Assembly: GCA_046314415.1 (NCBI GenBank)
Contig: JBKBWT010000330.1
Coordinates: 1 to 7,015 of the forward strand
Length of the DNA: 7,015 nt
Reading direction: 5' to 3'
From: JADJNW01 sp046314415
GTDB taxonomy: Bacteria > Bacteroidota > Bacteroidia > Chitinophagales > Saprospiraceae
Shown here: positions 5,935 to 7,015 of the stretch, piece after piece
Position numbering within the stretch: position 1 is the stretch's first letter
Layout of the letters: the number at the start of each line of letters is the position of its first letter
Translations under genes and position numbers: made by a program
Notes under the pieces: generated by a model
Database searches by the model: none
Told to the model about the DNA's origin: nothing
Seen by the model: only the letters and a program-made list of their open reading frames with translations

Positions 5935-6462
5935 CTAAGTTTTTGTTCTTTGTTTGAAGTATTTCCGCATTTTCCGCTTAAACCAAAACATTCTCCAGTG
6001 GAAATCCAGGTTTTTTAAATGCCAATTAATATCAAATCGCTCAGTTGAATTAAAGGGAAGATAAAGTGGCATATTAATTTTGCAATGAAAGGTCGGGATG
6101 TGGTTGATTAATGTCTCTTGGTAGGTTTCCTCCAATTCACTTTTTTCTAATACCTCTATTTCTACAAGCGTTTCTTTCTTTTTGGCGTGGAATATGTATA
6201 ATTCAATCAGATAAATATTGTTCCAATCCTGATGCAACACCTTCACTGCCTGCTCCAAAGATAAAATAGGGCTGTTTTTCAGGATGCGATTTTCCCATTG
6301 CTTCCGTTGCCAGAGATCCATCCCTTCAATTTTGGCAGTATCCACCTTGCGGATGATGTATCGAACCTTGGGGGCTATGGTATTCCAGCAGTATTGGCGG
6401 GCTAAATCCAGGAGGCTGTCGGTAAGGGCGTGGAGGTTTTGATAGAGGGTTTGTTGGGTCAT
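5935..6462 (-). CDS. Cytoplasmic protein of unknown function
   Basis: 175 residues from an ATG at 6462, with no signal peptide or membrane segment. The first 75 residues look helical and charged (LTDSLLDLARQYCW, PKVRYIIRKVDTAKIEGMDLWQRKQWENRI). A mixed central part follows (IYLIELYIFHAKKKETLVEIEVLEKSELEETYQETLI, 83-119). The end is aromatic and very basic (FHWRMFWFKRKMRKYFKQRTKT, 154-175). Seven tryptophans, grouped at both ends. I do not recognise a family. It stands alone, flanked by repeat copies B (75 bases past its stop) and C (about 90 bases before its start). The last codon and stop touch the end of the homology shared by extended copies A and B, so the 3' end of the gene may have been reshaped by repeat insertion. 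No confident promoter; TAGTATTG-like sequence about 40 bases upstream of the start is weak. Confidence 0.78.
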   Translation of the reverse strand: MTQQTLYQNLHALTDSLLDLARQYCWNTIAPKVRYIIRKVDTAKIEGMDLWQRKQWENRILKNSPILSLEQAVKVLHQDWNNIYLIELYIFHAKKKETLVEIEVLEKSELEETYQETLINHIPTFHCKINMPLYLPFNSTERFDINWHLKNLDFHWRMFWFKRKMRKYFKQRTKT

Positions 6463-6550
6463 GGTTTTTAAGCTTTGGTAAACAACTAACAGGACAATAC
6501 TACCGACTAGGAACTACATTCTTTCCAATCAAAGACTGAATCCAGTGAGG

Positions 6551-6699
6551 TAGCCCGTAGGGCTTCTATATCGGTAGCCGAATGATTCATCGCAGCAGGT
6601 TGCCCCATCAGGGGCTAAACCTCATGGTTGTGAAGCTCCTCTGGAGCAGTCCTACACCACATGGCTGATGGCTACCGATATTAAACGCCTACGGCGTAA
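6551..6699 (+). repeat. 149-base multi-hairpin repeat, copy C
   Basis: Stem 1 AGCCC-GTA-GGGCT (6552-6564); long stem TATATCGGTAGCC (6567-6579) with GGCTACCGATAT (6670-6681), where C6572-G6677 replaces the T-A pair of copy A; stem 3 GCCCC-ATCA-GGGGC (6602-6615); stem 4 GCTCC-TCT-GGAGC (6635-6647); stem 5 ACGCC-TAC-GGCGT (6685-6697). Similarity to A and B stops at GTAA (6699), which defines the right boundary of the core unit. It lies upstream of the gene at 5935-6462 and about 255 bases 3' of the partial gene at the right edge. Confidence 0.9.
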
Positions 6700-6807
6700 T
6701 GTTATATTTAACCGCTCTTTTATTCAATTTATTGGATATTTAATGAATGTTTTATAACACAACTTTATGTACAACACCTATAAAGCTTTCCCGTCTTCCA
6801 GAATAGG

Positions 6808-6882
6808 AACGCGGACGACACAGACTACGCAGAAACACGCGGAATTGCAGCGGAAACCCGCGTGTTCCGCGTCGTCCGCGTT
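6808..6882. repeat. Large imperfect GC-rich inverted repeat
   Basis: Outer arms AACGCGGACGAC (6808-6819) and GTCGTCCGCGTT (6871-6882) are perfect over 12 bases. Inner arms AACACGCGG (6834-6842) and CCGCGTGTT (6858-6866) are perfect over 9. They are separated by an asymmetric internal loop (14 bases against 4) and closed by a 15-base apical loop. No T-run follows on either strand within a few bases, so it is not a classical terminator. It occupies the 3' region between copy C and the partial gene at the right edge. Apart from this hairpin, 6700-6954 is A/T-rich and holds nothing I can call. Confidence 0.75.
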
Positions 6883-6954
6883 GCCTAAAAATGTCATAAA
6901 GGCTGTCTATATAAACTTGATGTGCAATACATTTAAATAAATGACTTGTAAAAT

Positions 6955-7015
6955 TTAAATCCTACTCAATCCCCACCCCACTATCGCACTCCCTATCACA
7001 ATCCACATCGTATTC
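6955..7015 (-). CDS. Possible C-terminal end of a membrane protein, 5' part beyond the window
   Basis: On the minus strand, entering from the right edge, a frame reads NTMWIVIGSAIVGWGLSRI and then TAA (6955-6957). This is one hydrophobic membrane-type helix ending in Ser-Arg-Ile, as at the C-terminus of many inner-membrane proteins. Only about 20 codons are visible, and another minus frame is also open for 17 codons to a TAG at 6962-6964, so the call is tentative. It would be followed by the GC-rich inverted repeat and copy C. Confidence 0.4.
   Translation of the reverse strand, partial: NTMWIVIGSAIVGWGLSRI

Overview
The window looks like a chromosomal segment of a Bacteroidota bacterium, probably Saprospiria- or Cytophagia-like. 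This is inferred from Bacteroidetes-type promoter elements (TAnnTTTG at 3031-3038 and 3233-3240), A/T-rich leaders without clear Shine-Dalgarno sequences, a secreted M1 peptidase of the kind common in that phylum, and dispersed hairpin repeats. No rRNA, tRNA, CRISPR array, integrase or transposase was seen.

Layout. (1) 1-2860, minus strand: a compact four-gene set read from a candidate promoter near 2832-2862. In order of transcription it holds two small related proteins of unknown function (2301-2792 and 1969-2241), a small secreted protein (1389-1964) and a signal-peptide-bearing M1 zinc metallopeptidase (1-1353) that runs off the left edge. Intergenic gaps of 59, 4 and 35 bases suggest co-transcription. 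(2) 2862-3282: a gene-poor divergent intergenic region ending in a good plus-strand promoter. (3) 3283-3724: a monocistronic small, basic, His/Lys-rich protein of unknown function with its own promoter and a strong intrinsic terminator. (4) 3759-4115: a 357-base array of exactly 17 units of 21 bases, with no convincing gene. (5) 4136-6699: three same-orientation copies of a 149-base multi-hairpin repeat alternate with two minus-strand genes, an MFS transporter (4387-5592) and an unrecognised cytoplasmic protein (5935-6462). (6) 6700-7015: a large imperfect GC-rich hairpin, then what may be the last codons of a minus-strand membrane protein entering from the right.

The most interesting element is the 149-base repeat. 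Each copy has five inverted-repeat stems (four small hairpins and one long-range stem closing the middle two). Substitutions among copies fall in loops and linkers, and one base pair of the long stem changes T-A to T-G to C-G across the three copies. That pattern suggests selection for a folded RNA or single-stranded DNA structure. Copies A and B share a further ~80 bases of ungapped homology. The second notable element is the 21-base array, whose period equals two helical turns and seven codons. The operon also contains an apparent ancient tandem duplication: its first two proteins align without gaps from residue 1.
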